A DNA stretch of 64,000 bases from Macrothele yani (lineage: Eukaryota > Arthropoda > Arachnida > Araneae > Macrothelidae): contig CM076990.1 of NCBI GenBank assembly GCA_039090855.1, positions 200,141,232 through 200,205,231 of the forward strand, in the 5' to 3' direction. Made by a program: the position numbers and the translations under genes. This document shows positions 20,759 through 33,131 of this stretch, piece after piece. How positions within the stretch are numbered: the first letter of the stretch is position 1; every line of letters begins with the position of its first letter. The notes beneath the pieces are model-generated. The model was not told the DNA's origin, did no database searches, and saw nothing but the letters and a program-made list of their open reading frames with translations.

Positions 20759-23184
20759 ATTATATCTCATGTGATTCTATCATGAAGTTCACATACCATT
20801 ACGTGGCCACAAGGTTCCTCAGGAAGACGCTTTGACGTCTGTAAGTTCTATTTCTCGTGTTATGTAAAGTGGATACAGTCTGCAGTGGTGCATTAAATTA
20901 TTCAATTAAGATATAAATCGGTTAAAAGTCCTAAAAATGTTACTCACAGAAGTGCGTGTTCAGTCCGATTTCAGTAGTAATTGAGAGTTTCTTTGTCCAA
21001 AGTTGTATCTTACTTCAATGTGGTCAGTTGTTAGGGTTAGCTCGAAAGCCATTTCGTCAAAAGTTGTATCCTATTTCGAGTATGTCCAGTTGTTAGGGTT
21101 AACTCAGTTCTGGCTGTGTCGACATCATATTGAATGGGTAAAGGTTTCCAGATAACAATTAAAGTTTCTTGAGTTAAGAGTTACTATTTACATACCACTT
21201 GAAGTTCCACGTTGTACTTTGGCCATTAGGGCTATTTTGTCAGTATTGCACTCTCGTAGAATTGCCAAACGAAATCTTCAAGTTAGGGTCAGGTTCATAA
21301 AAAATAAAAAGCTTTAAAAAATTCCAATTAAAATCATTATATTTATATACACAAGTACACTATATACACAACCCCACACTGACCACAGTCTCAATGGCTG
21401 GATGCGTGCATTTCTCCTAGGCTCTACCCTGGCGTTTTCAACGGAGACTTCACACCCTCTGTCGAAGTCTGCTATCTGAAAGTCTCGTGTCCACAGTGCG
21501 CATGTTCCTCTCGTAACCCATCGTCAATGCCACTTAGTGTCAAGTTGCATAAACTTTATCTTCATCTATGCCATTCTCACCTTTCCTTTTTCTCTTCCTT
21601 TCTCTCCTTTCCCTATTCAATTTCTTCTCAGATTCAATCAGGTTCCTCCCAGCGTATGAAAGGTCCTATGGACTGTTATTATTGCAGTTAAATGGTTTGG
21701 TCTTATTTATTAATACTGCTTCTGCTACTTGTATTGTTTTCATATTACTCTGCTGGTTTAATATTACAATTCCTTCCCAATAGGGTACACATTGATTATC
21801 CAAACAGAAATCAATAAGTGCTGTTTTATTTTCTCTTCTGCTCCAGTTCTTCATGTGTTCAGTCATATATTTCTTTTTGTACTGCCTATAATATTATTTG
21901 ACAATTTTATTTTGATTATTTATTATTGGTATAGAGTAGACACCTGCTTTTTGTAAAATTGGGTCTTTCCGTGATAGTTACCAAGACATTTCGTTATATC
22001 TCACGTTCGTACACCAAAATCTAGGTCAAATTTTTTACATGTTTTCTTCATAATAGTTGTGATCTCCTGTATATATGGTAATGATCCACAACATTTAACA
22101 AAGGAATACACAGACTCAACAGGAAATAAAATGAAGAACTGGAGCAGAAGAGAAAATAAAACAGCACTTATTGATTTCTGTTTGGATAATCAGTGTGTAC
22201 CCTATTGGGAAGGAATTGCAATATTAAACCAGCAGAGTAATATGAGAACAATACAAGTAGCAGAAGCAGTATTAATAAATAAGACCGAACCATTTAACTG
22301 CAATAATAACAGTCCATAGGACCTTCCGTACGCTTGGAGGAACCTGATTGAATCTGAGAAGAAATTGAATAGGGAAAGGAGAGAGAGGAAGAGAAAAAGG
22401 AAAGGTGAGAATGGCATAGATGAAGATAAAGTTTATGCAACTTGACACTAGGTGGCATTGATGATGGGTTACGAGAGAAACATGCGTACTGTGGACACGA
22501 GACTTTCAGATAGCAGACTTCGACAGAGGGTGTGAAGTCTCCGTTGAAAACGCCAGGGTAGAGCCTAGGAGAAATGCACGTCCGGTGATTGAGACTGTGG
22601 TCAGTGTGGGGTTGTGTATATAGTGTATTTGTGTATATAATGATTTTAACTGGAATTTTTTAAAGCTTTTTATTTTTTATGAGCCTGACACCTAACTTGA
22701 AGATTTCGTTGGCAATTCTACGAGAGTGCAATACTGACAAAATAGCCCTAATGGCAAAGTACAATGTGGAACTTCAAGTGGTATGTAAATAGTAACTCTT
22801 AACTCAAGAATCTTTAATTGTTATCTGGAAACCTTTACCCATTCAATATGTTGTGTTGACACAGCCAGAACTGAGTTAACCCTAACAACTGGACATAATC
22901 AAAGTAGGATACAACTTTTGACGAAATGGCTCTCCAGCTAACCTTAACAACTGACCATATTGAAGCAAGATACAACTTTGGACAAAGAAACTCTCAATAA
23001 CTACTGAGGTCGGACTGAACACACACTTCCGTGAGTAACATTTTTAGGACTTTTAACCGATTTATATCTTAACTGAATAATTTAATGCACCACCACAGAC
23101 TTCATAGCATAACGTGAAAAACAGAACTTACAGACATAACGTGAGAAACAGAACTTAGAGACGTCAAAGTGCCTTCCTGAAGAA
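20759..23184. mobile_element. 2.4-kb palindromic Penelope-like insert with 13-bp duplication
   Basis: Long inverted arms (about 20818-21880 and 22060-23180) diverge outward from a short central spacer. The 13-bp duplication caattaagttgtc flanks it (20746-20758 and 23185-23197). Each arm encodes the same C-terminal fragment of a PLE GIY-YIG region: KTALIDFCLDNQCVPYWEG and AEAVLINK.EPFNCN, on the minus strand at 21666-21866 and the plus strand at 22059-22319. It is followed toward the outer end by a degenerate hammerhead-like block (gccagggtagagcctagg). Both copies are 5'-truncated and lie head to head. The reverse-transcriptase core is absent. Confidence 0.85.
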
Positions 23185-23197
23185 CAATTAAGTTGTC

Positions 23198-24700
23198 CTT
23201 TTTTTTTCTTTGCAATGTAAATGAAATTATATGCCATTTTTTTCCAGATAAACATTCACTGAACTTAATGTCAAGAAACCTTTGAAAAATCCTAAACATA
23301 TATTGTGTATTTGCTGTCAATAGGAAAATTGGCCATATGACCATATACACACACAGATCAGTATTATGTAATATAACTTACCTAGGAGATCTTGACATAG
23401 CATATGATATATCATCAAAAGCCTTTTGAGATATCAAGTACCACTGTTATGTAACATAAGCAAAAGCATTTGACAAAAGCCATATACTGGTAGATAAATT
23501 ATTGAGCATATAAAGCACTAAATATGCTTAATAATTTCCATTATAATGACTGATCTAGTGTCATCATTAATGGTGGATAACAGAGTGAATAACAGGAGGA
23601 TTTTTCTTTATTTCTTTTTTTTTCAGAGAGGGGGATGTGGCATGCATAAGTTTTCAAACTGAAAAAAAAAAAAAAAATTCCTCCCGGGGAAATGACTCTT
23701 GAAACAAATGGTATAAATAAAGCAAGTTTTAGTTCAGGTGTGCAACTTTAAATAGAAACATAGAAGATGTTAGCTTCATCAGAGGCTATATTAGTTTTCT
23801 TGAATCTGAAGCAATACACTCATAACAGAAAGTATAAAAAGTTTAAGGAGCAAAAGAAGCAATAGGGTGCAAGTAAAAGTTGATATAGTCTCCAGAAGAA
23901 ATATGTAAAAGATTAGCTGTTTGGGTCTGCAGGAGAAATAAGTAAAAAATCAGCTGTTTCCTTAAGAATAATCATGCCAAAACCATCTGTACAAATAAGT
24001 GTGTTGAAATCAAAGAACAAAATAAATACCAGATGTCATTTACAACACAGCCTATGTAAGTATTGCATGGGACATATCTTTATTCATTATTTTCTCAGTA
24101 GTTTTTTAATACCTTGTATAATTTTAGGGGGAAAAAAGTCCTTTTCCACGTGTACCAGTTGCTGCCCTGTAATTTTGCTGCTGCTGTTTATTTTTTTCTT
24201 TTTAAAATACCTTCAAGAAGCCAAATAGTCGCATGTATAACAATGCTTTGCATCATCCTCAAATAAAATCTGTATCTTTCATCAAAAAGATGCAAAGCAT
24301 TAATATAATATCCAGTGAAAAAATAATGCATTTTTTGTATCAGACAACTTCATACATTTATCAGATGCTTCAATAAAAGCAGATATTAGTACATACGATA
24401 GAGATTGTACCCAAAAGTTGAAAGTTAATTTTTAAGCATTATAGCCCCTAGTAATAGGTTTTATTAAACCTATATTTATTAATAGGAGTTTTACAAATGT
24501 TAGAGAAGGGAATGAAAGCTGCTATTCTGGCAAATATCAGATTAGCATACCTGCCAACTTTCAAGAATTGAAATCCATAAAAAAAAGTTCATTGAACGTT
24601 TAATTGATATGTCAAATTGACTAATGTGTCGAACATACTGATAAAATGTATAGAGTATATCGATAAAAAACAGATTCATTATGCAAATAATATATCGATT
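23198..24700. other. AT-rich intronic sequence, nothing recognised
   Basis: Homopolymer runs (about 23620 and 23665-23677) and scattered short frames. I see no gene or transposon I can name. Confidence 0.5.
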
Positions 24701-24723
24701 TTATATGCTGTACAAGTAATAAG

Positions 24724-25074
24724 CATGGAGAGGTGCATGCTTGGTGTAACCAGGAGAGGTAAGAAGAGGAATTCATGGATCCGAAAAATGACAAGAGTGG
24801 AAGACATCATGATCAGAGTTAAATCCCTGAAATGGCAATGGGCTGGACATACTGCCAGAAGGACAGACCATCGATGGACAGCCGAAATTTTAGATTGGAT
24901 TCCAAGGGACAGGAAAAGACCCAGAAGAAGACCACATGGAAGATGGGTGGATGAAATTCGAAAGTATGCGGGAGTGACATGGAGGAGACTGGCACAAGAC
25001 AGACCATTGTGGAGGAAACTTGTGGAGACCTTCGTCCAGCAGTGGATTGATAATGGTTGACGATGATGATGATG
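24724..25074 (+). mobile_element. 5'-truncated RTE-type LINE (3' end only)
   Basis: Flanked by an exact 12-bp duplication, acaagtaataag (24712-24723 and 25075-25086). It encodes only the C-terminal tail of the polyprotein: MERCMLGVTRR, IRVKSLKWQWAGHTARR, RPRRRPHGRWVDEIR, and LWRKLVETFVQQWIDNG at the stop. The tail is a short gatgat repeat. The frame is still open, so the insertion is fairly young. Same family as the copies at 30827 and 31062. Confidence 0.93.
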
Positions 25075-25485
25075 ACAAGTAATAAGTAAGATGTTTGGCA
25101 TTTTTTTTCTCGCTTATAATGGTTAAAATGCAGTCGAAACATAGTTAATTCGTGAGTTTACAATCGTAAGGTTACACATACAGAAAAAGTTCATTTGTAA
25201 CTTCGAAATTATAGCCATAAGCGAATATTGCAGTGACTTTTTATTTTAAAGTTACAAGTGGTTTTGAACTTAAATTTTTGTGTCAGCATGCTAAAAACAC
25301 TTACGAAAAGCAATTTCTCCTGTTTGTGTTCCTTTTGTTTTGGTAGTAAGCGCTAATCTTAATCTTACAAAGTTTATTTCCGTCTCTCTTCATATTGGAT
25401 GAGATCAGAGAAGTTTGAATGAAATTATGATCGGGAAGTCAGAAACATGCAGGTATCATAGTCCTCTTCAAAAAATGTAACGGTA

Positions 25486-25487
<2 letters not shown>

Positions 25488-25554
<67 letters not shown>

Positions 25555-25592
25555 TGTCTGTGTGTCTGTCTGTCTGTCTGTCTGTCTGTCTC
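25488..25592. repeat. TG and TCTG microsatellite
   Basis: A pure (TG)n run passes into (TCTG)n. The apparent ORF through it (poly Cys-Val) is an artefact. Confidence 0.98.
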
Positions 25593-25599
25593 ACTAATC

Positions 25600-26917
25600 T
25601 ATTTGGGAAAAAAATCCAAAAAAATATGTCGCTCCATAAAAGAAGTGCAATTTCCGTAAATTTTATGGTAAACCATAAAACTTGGCAGGTATGGATTAGT
25701 GATTACCTCAGGGCATGCTGATAAAGAAGAGAAAAAGTCAAGGTCAAATCATGAAAAATTTAAATAAAACTTGTCAGGTTTTAAGCTGCAAAACACTGGG
25801 TAACAGTCTTCATTAAGTACATGGTAAAAAAAAAAATCAAAATAATTACCTGAGCACATAAATGAAACAGTAATTTATTTATTTAAGCCTTCTCTTATTT
25901 CAGCTAGTGCATGGCTGTAATTTCAGCACTAAGTCCTTCAGTGAGCATTTTGAGCTAATCCAGTTCATTGTTATAAGCTTTGGGAAGATTTCCTTAATAA
26001 TTGCTGTAGTATTCTTTCAGCATTGTGAAGTGGATCAGTTGACAAAATGTTTGTATTTGAGATGTTTCCAATCACAAACACTTAACAGCACTGCCACTGA
26101 TGTGCTGTAGCACGTAAATTACCCAAAAAAAAAAAAAAAAAAAAAAGGACCAATAAATACAAATTCTATGTATTCTTTGGGACTCACATTTTATTTTGGA
26201 TTTTTTTAACATGCCATTTGGCAAAAGTCAAATTCGTGAGGATTAGGGAAAGAATGAAAACAGCCAGCAATGCATCATCCATCAAGATTATGTAAATATA
26301 CAATATAAGATTATGTAAATATGCAAATGTCATGATTAATTTATTAAGCCTTTCAGCTCTTTTAATCAATATTGGAACAGTTGAAATTTAAAATTTGAAA
26401 AACAAACAAACTTAATTTAATGAGAGCTCTGTGAACGATTATACTGTACTAAAAGTTGTATGTCTACTTCAATGATCATTCGTTAAAAGTAAAAAAAAAA
26501 AAACTGTTCTGGTGTTCTGAGCTGATTTAAAATGCATTGTCTTTGTGTAGTTCCATTATGATAAAACTTAGTTGAAAATGATAAAATTTAATTCTGTCAG
26601 TACTTGATTTTTTTTTAAAGATTGCTTTCAAAGAACATAGATTAAAATGTTGAACAATGTACATTACATTTATTTTACATTTTTGCTTATGTAAGTATGA
26701 GTATAAATATTCATTATCTCTTGATTCTTTTGATTTTTTAAAAGGACCCAGAATATCTCACAAGTACCCGGTTTTTAAAAATCTGTGGGTCTGTAGGAAT
26801 CAGCTTGATAACTATGCAATGGCAGATCTGACTTAATGTATCCCCAAATTTGATATCAATATGTATTGTCGTATTTGGTATTTATGTGACATGACATGTT
26901 GTTAAATGCTTTACAAA
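25600..26917. other. AT-rich intronic sequence, nothing recognised
   Basis: Includes an A-run at 26125-26146. No gene, repeat family or conserved coding pattern seen. Confidence 0.5.
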
Positions 26918-27145
26918 CAGCAGCAAATGATTTTGATTAAAAATGTTGTTTTAGAATATATGAGGTTCACTCCTTATCTATTACTAGCATCAGCAGCAAA
27001 TGATTTTGATTAAAAATGTTGTTTTAGAATATATGAGGTTCACTCCTTATCTATTACTAGCATCAGCAGCAAATGATTTTGATTAAAAATGTTGTTTTAG
27101 AATATATGAGGTTCACTCCTTATCTATTACTAGCATCAGCAGCAG
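26918..27145. repeat. 73-bp tandem repeat, three copies plus a partial
   Basis: Units starting cagcagcaaatgattttgat begin at 26918, 26991 and 27064 with identical sequence, followed by a partial cagcagcag at 27137. Three perfect copies indicate very recent expansion, or an assembly artefact. It lies in the last BROX intron. Confidence 0.95.
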
Positions 27146-27149
27146 TTAC

Positions 27150-28415
27150 TTAGCAACTTGGCTGACCTTTATTTACGTATCATCATTTTCATGCAGATAT
27201 TTCCTTACAGAGGAGAGATTAGTATGTAAAATTTCCTTTCTGTTTAACAGCATAATTATTTGGTTGTATTTTAAGTGACATTCTGTATGGAATTTCACTT
27301 AAATGTTTAACCATTCATTTCAACATAAGAGATGGTTATAAAGCATCAGCTGTTGTGTAATTCCTACACTGTCGAGTAACTTACCATATTTTTTGGAATA
27401 TTAGACACCCTTATTTATTTTTTTAAATTTATGCAAATAAAATGGCATTTTAAAGATTTTATTAAGAAAAAATGAATTTTATGTGTCAAAACACAGTTTA
27501 TGAATCGTTGAATCTTTCCGGTTTGTGAAATTGGCAATGTGTGATACCATTGATGAAAACAACGTAGAAAAACGCCCCTCAATCAATCAGCCAATAAAGT
27601 ACAAGTGTTGCAGGATTTGCCTGCGATATTCACACATTCATACAGCCAATGGCCTTAGTTATTGTGTCAGATGGTCATCCTCACCACATGGCTGATGTGT
27701 CAAAGTAAGCCGGCCTTGGTCAAAGTCTGTTGGCATTCTGTGGTATACAAACAATTCCCTGGAACAAGGAATTTTTCTTCAATCTAAAGCTTGCCAAGAA
27801 CCATTCAAATTAAAAAAGGTCATCAAAGAAGCAAATAGGATAACTTCTGCAGATCATCAGCGAACAGCATGAAAGCGAGATTGTTGGATGTGACACCACC
27901 TTCCATCATAAGCTGCATATATAAATGTGTTCCTTCAGTGAAAGTGCATGTTCCACAAATAGATTACTTCAAAATTATGACTGCACAGTATTTATGTTAC
28001 TGTGAATGAATAAGATTTTTACATTTTGTCTACGGAAGTTCTGCATAAACCAAAGAATTTGCAGCAGCAGTAATGCAGCTGGCACTAATGCATTTGCACT
28101 TCCAGTTTGCTAGTGCTTGTTTTAAGCATCTGTTAACTAGTGTTATTTGAATAAATTGTGTTTCAATGATGAACGTGCTTTTCATACATCAGGGAAGGTA
28201 AGTCATCATAACATATGCTTATAGAGTTCTGAGACTGGGGCTATTGCAAACACGTGTGAACATGTTTGCTATAGCCAAAAGTGAATGTGTGGTGCAGTTT
28301 GCCCTATGATACCATCATAAGACTCCTTTTTCTTGTGGAACAGAATGTCACCAGAGCTTTGCATCAGAATCTGGAGTTGTTTGTAATAATACCTTAACTG
28401 AATAATCTTCAACCT
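27150..28415. other. Intronic sequence, mostly unassigned
   Basis: No coding pattern or named repeat recognised between the tandem repeat and the mariner-like relic. Confidence 0.45.
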
Positions 28416-28419
28416 TATT

Positions 28420-28640
28420 TTATGTTTCAACTTGACAGTGCTGTCCCATACTAGAGTCTCAGTCCGTTTTATGTTGGATGAAACATTCCTGGGGCGAAGA
28501 ATCGGTGTGATGACTGCATTACCTCTCCGATTGGCGATGCAACCCCAATGGATTTTGTTTTGTGTGTGTGTCAGGTTATGTGAAGGATATAGTTTATAAA
28601 ACAGCAGTACTAAATGTGGCAGTCCACGATTAGTACTTGT
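28420..28640 (+). pseudogene. Mariner-like transposase fragment
   Basis: Fragments in mixed frames recall FQQDGAPPH (as FQLDSAVPY), LDETFPGRWIGR (as LDETFLGRRIGVMT) and PLDFFLWGYVKD (as PMDFVLC, then MxRIxF). This is the second-aspartate and linker region of the same mariner-like family as 1934-2416. It is heavily decayed. Confidence 0.65.
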
Positions 28641-29496
28641 AGACCCTAAGAACCTGCATATCGGATGTGATTGTTACCGTTATACTGGATAGGCTTGCTT
28701 ATACAGTACATGGAGAGAAATTGAATATTGATTGGATGTCTTCCGTACAATCCAGGGAGCAAATATTGAAATGAACCAATAATTGTAAAAACAAAACCTT
28801 TGTAAACACACCATCACAAAAACTGCTAATTAATATATAAGTAATTTTTTTTTTTGCAGATTTTGAAATAGCATAGATATTTTGGGGCAGCCTGTATTTG
28901 GGATTTTGCAAACAGGAAATGCAGTTTCTCTCAGCTTCTGCCAGAAAAAAATTATTAGGATAATGTTATATGCCAAATAAGAAAACCATTGGTAATGACT
29001 TACCGATTTGCCCTCGTAAAATTTTTATTTTCACTTCAAAATAAAAATATTATTTTCATAAGTTTCAGTATCAGAGGCATAACTAGGGTGGGGCAGACAG
29101 GCCAGTTGCCCTGGGTGCAGCTTGAGAGAGGGCACAAGAATTACTGCTTGCAATCTTATTAAAATTAGAATTGAGAAACTTTTGCACCAGATGCACTGAA
29201 AATTTAAATTTCATCCTTCTCAAAATGTTCAGGGGATAGTTATTCACATTCAGAAATAAATGTGCAGTTCTGTGGTCCATCTAACTATAGAAGAGCCATG
29301 GCCTTTGTTAACAACAATGGAGCCCATGGTTTTTATTTAGTTAGACAGATAAGATAAGGATGTTGCTCACTTTGTTGAAGATTTTCTGGGAGCTGTTTTC
29401 AGCCATCCGTGTGCCTCCGAGCCACAACTGCCAGCTACATTCAGTCCGTTTGATGTAGTACCGAAGGTCCAAATCAGTTGCTAAAGGCTGTACAAA

Positions 29497-30665
29497 ATAT
29501 TGGGTTGGTGCGAATGAAATGTTGAAATGTCCGGCAAAGGACCAGCACACGTGGATGGTGAGAAAAGAAAAGTAGGACAACTTACCTAGACAAAATAATC
29601 CCCCCCTCCTGCATCGACACATAGTTGCCATCTGTCCGGCAAGGCCATGATCCCAGAACAAAAAAGTCTTGTGGCTGGGACCTGAAGAAGTTATTAACTG
29701 CATGTTGAACCTCGTCTGTCATGAACTGTTTCCCGCACAGGAAGTGATCCAGGCAACAAAACAGATGATAGTGTGTTGAAGACAAGTCCGGAGAATAGGC
29801 AGTGCTTCATAGACCAAGGCACTTAGTGTCAGTATCGTTTGTATGAGGGGGCATAGCCCAAGACATTTAGTGTCAGCATCGTTTACATGAGGGGGCATTG
29901 TTCTGGAGCAGAAGAACACCATGTCTGTTGACCAAAGCCTGTTTCTGCAGCACTTTTCAGTGCATCTGGTGTATTTCAGCACAATAATGTTCTGCAGTGA
30001 TGGTTTGGCCTCTTGCCAAGAAACTGATGAATTATTCTGACTATGGACCGACCACCAGACAAGGTGCATCATCTTTTTGGTGTGTAGAGGGTGGCTTAGG
30101 ATGCCGTCTAGCAGGCTGTGCCTTGCTTAACCATTGTGCAGATTGTTTCCGATTATCATAAAGGACCAACTTCTCATTGCAGGTGACGATGCAACGAGGT
30201 AGAGGTTCCATTTATTTCTGGCAAGCAGTGACGTACAGACTTCCAAACACCTAGTCTTGTTGGCAGTTGTCAACTCATGCAGCAGCCACATGTCCAGCTT
30301 TTTTTGCCTTATCCAGTGCAGCCAGACGCCAAACAACTGTCATGGGGTGGACACCTACCTCTGCCACTATCTCACACCACGTTTTTAGGGGGTTTGGCTT
30401 CAACCACACATAACAGAACATTGTCAGAAACAGCAACAGGTCGGTGACCACGTGCTTTGTTTTGCAGGTCCGTATCTACGCTTCGAAACTTCACAAACCA
30501 TCGCCGAATGGTTTGTTCATTGGCTGTATTCTTCCCAAATGCTTTGTCAATGTTTTTAGTGGCAATTCCTACAGAATGGCCCAGTTTAAATTCACACAGG
30601 AAAATGACTCTCAAATCCGGCGTCGGCATGTTTCCTTTGCAAGTCACATTACGTCCAAACAAACC
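29497..30665 (-). pseudogene. Mariner transposase relic (Hsmar1-like type)
   Basis: On the minus strand, 30372-30662 encodes the N-terminal helix-turn-helix region: LRVIFLCEFKLGHSVGIA, NIDKAFGKNTANEQTIRRWF, VKFRSVDTDLQNKARGHRP. Downstream fragments cover the catalytic region (30127-30336 and 29719-30072, with frames broken). The element's 3' side at about 29500 carries tgggttggtgcgaatg, close to the GGTTGGTGC terminal repeat of irritans-type mariners. The partner repeat near 30700 was not found. Confidence 0.8.
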
Positions 30666-30826
30666 ACGCCTGAGCCTTGTTCTTCACACATGTGCTAGCT
30701 ATTTATAGTAACTGTGGGATGTAATACCTGCAGCACCTATTAGTGGTTCCATTCTGCTGTGGTGGGGGCCTGTCTCCACTGCTCGTTCGCGCCAAACATT
30801 TCATTCACACCAACCCAATATATATT

Positions 30827-30985
30827 AACCGAAATTTTAGACTGGATTCCGAGGGACAGAAAAAGACCCAGAAGACCATATGGAAGATGGATGGATGGAT
30901 AAAATTCGAAAGCATACCAGAGTGACATGGAGCAGACAGTTGTGGAAGAAACTTGGGGAGACCTTCATCTAGCAGTGGATTGATG
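30827..30985 (+). mobile_element. RTE-type LINE, 3' fragment
   Basis: Encodes the same C-terminal tail as 24724-25074 (EILDWIPRDRKRPRR, then RWMDGIKFES) and reaches the cagcagtggattgatg 3' end with one frameshift. It is convergent with the large LINE whose 3' end is about 75 bp to the right. Confidence 0.8.
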
Positions 30986-32585
30986 ATATATACCATATAC
31001 ATTGCCCAACATTATTACTAATTTAATATAGTCATTAAAATATAACTATTATCTTAGTATTCATTATCATTGTCAACCATTATCAATCCACTGCTGGATG
31101 AAAGTCTCCCCAAGTTTCTTCCACAACTGTCTGTCTTGAGCCTGTCTCCTCCATGTCACTCTGGCATGCTTTCAAATTTCATCCATCCATTTCCCATGAT
31201 GTCTTTTTCTGTTCCTTGGAATCCAGTCTAAAATTTCAGTTGTCCGTCGGTGGTCTGTTCTTCTGGCAACATGTCAAGCCCATTGCCATTTCAGTAATTT
31301 CACTCTTGTCATTTTCCTTATCCACAAGTTCTCTTCTTATCTTACCTGGTTATAGCAAGTATGCACCTCTCCATGCCTCTTTGAGTTGTCTGCAGTCTTT
31401 GTATATCTTTTTTAGTTAAGGTCCATATCTCTGCTCCATATGTAAGCACTGGCAGGATGCATTGATTAAACACTTTCCTTTTAAGACATAATGGCATATT
31501 GCTCTTAAAAATTGTACTATTTCTTCCAAAAGCTTTCCATTCAAGTTTTATATGGCAATTAATTTCTTCATCAATGTGACCCTCACTTGATATCTGCTGC
31601 TGTAGATAAATGTAGGCATCGGTTGTTTCAAGCTTTTCTCCATTAATCAATAAATCTTCTTTTCTTGTAAAAGCATTGTACATTACTTTTGTCTTCTGAA
31701 AGTTTATTTTTAATCCCACTGCTTTACTCTTGTTTGCTAGTTCTTGGATCATACTCTGCAGCTCCAAAGAGGTAGTTGCAAAAATGACTGTGTCGTGAGC
31801 AAAATAAAGGTGAGCTAAATAATCTCCATTAATCTTTATCCCTTTGTTTTCCCAGTTCAGTGATTGAAAGACATTTTGCAATGTGGCATTAAAGAGTTTG
31901 GGAGATACAGTGTCACCTTGTCTCACTCCCTTTCCAATTTTTATGGGTGCTGTATTCTCAAACAGCCAAATCTTTGCACTTGCATTTTCATAGATGTTAT
32001 TAATATTAATGTACGCACTTCAATACCGCAGGATTTCAAAGCCATTGTAACTGCTGATGGTTTCACAGAATCAAAGGCCTTTTCATAATCAATAAAAGTC
32101 ATGCATAATGGGAGTTCATATTCTCTTGTTCTTTCAATTAGTTCTCTCAGTACATGGATATGATCCACAGTGCTGTAGCCACTCCTGAATCCAGCTTGTT
32201 CTCTTGGTTGAGCCATGTCTAGTGTTACCTTCAAGCGATGTGAAAGAACTTGAGTGAAGACTTTATAAACCACTGATAGAAGACTGATGGGCCTGTAGTT
32301 CCCGAGATCCTCAACGTCACCTTTTTTATGTAGCAGGATCATTGTAGCATTGTTCCAATCCTCAGGAATCTTCCCTTCATTGAGACATCTGGTGAAAACT
32401 TGGGTGAGCGTAGTTTAAATTTCTCCACTTCTTGTATAATGTCCATGGTAATTTCATCTTCTCTTGGAGCTTTTCCCCATTTCATGTTCTTAATTGCATG
32501 TGTAACTTCTGCAGAGAGGATTGGAGGGACTTTGGTACTGGTACCTGTCGTAATGTCTGAAATAGATCCCTCTCATACAGTTTTG

Positions 32586-33131
32586 GGTAAACCTTCCGAA
32601 AGTGGCCCAAAAGTAGTTTCTGAAGCGACTATAGATGGCGACACGTTATCGCTAAATCGTGAAGCGTAGTGTAACGTTGTGAAATGGGCAAAGGAAGTGA
32701 ATAATATGGATTTTAGGTGGCCCTTAAAAGGGCCTTTATGAATGTACCTTCTTGCATATGTGTAAAATATTTATTACGACGGAAGAGTGAGTTTTCCTCA
32801 TGAATCTGAAACTGTCTACCTAGCAGAATAAAAGCCAGAAAAGCTTTATCTGCCAGGGAAGAACTGCCTGATCGCACGAATCAGGACTTCAAAGCAATGT
32901 TCTGAGGAAATTCGGCAATTCCGTCGGAATAAATATTCCATAATATGGTCTGCCAAGTACATTTTGTGGTTGCCCTGTGTTAACTTATGCTTAAGGGGAC
33001 GCCAATTGTTCTCTACTCCTTGTGTATGCGCCCCTGTGATGGGATCAATGAAGTTGAGGGAGTGGTTGACTGTGAAATGTGCGTAGCCATAGCGCCATCT
33101 TTCGGAGCGGGCCACTTTCGGAAGGTTAGCC
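32586..33131 (-). mobile_element. Merlin-type DNA transposon, internally deleted
   Basis: Terminal inverted repeats ggtaaaccttccgaaag and, from the other end, ggctaaccttccgaaag. An exact 8-bp duplication cagttttg flanks it (32578-32585 and 33132-33139), the length expected for Merlin/IS1016 elements. The minus-strand ORF at 32846-33115 encodes the C-terminal part of an ISXO2-like transposase: YAHFTVNHSLNFIDPITGAH, TQGVENNWRPLK with the last catalytic Glu, and MEYLFRR. The first two catalytic residues are lost (546 bp total). Removing it restores the flanking LINE reading. Confidence 0.93.

Noticed and set aside
25488..25721. Cysteine/valine-rich ORF
   Set aside because: It is the translation of a TG microsatellite.
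26918..27145. CRISPR array
   Set aside because: Repeats are directly adjacent with no unique spacers, and the genome is animal.
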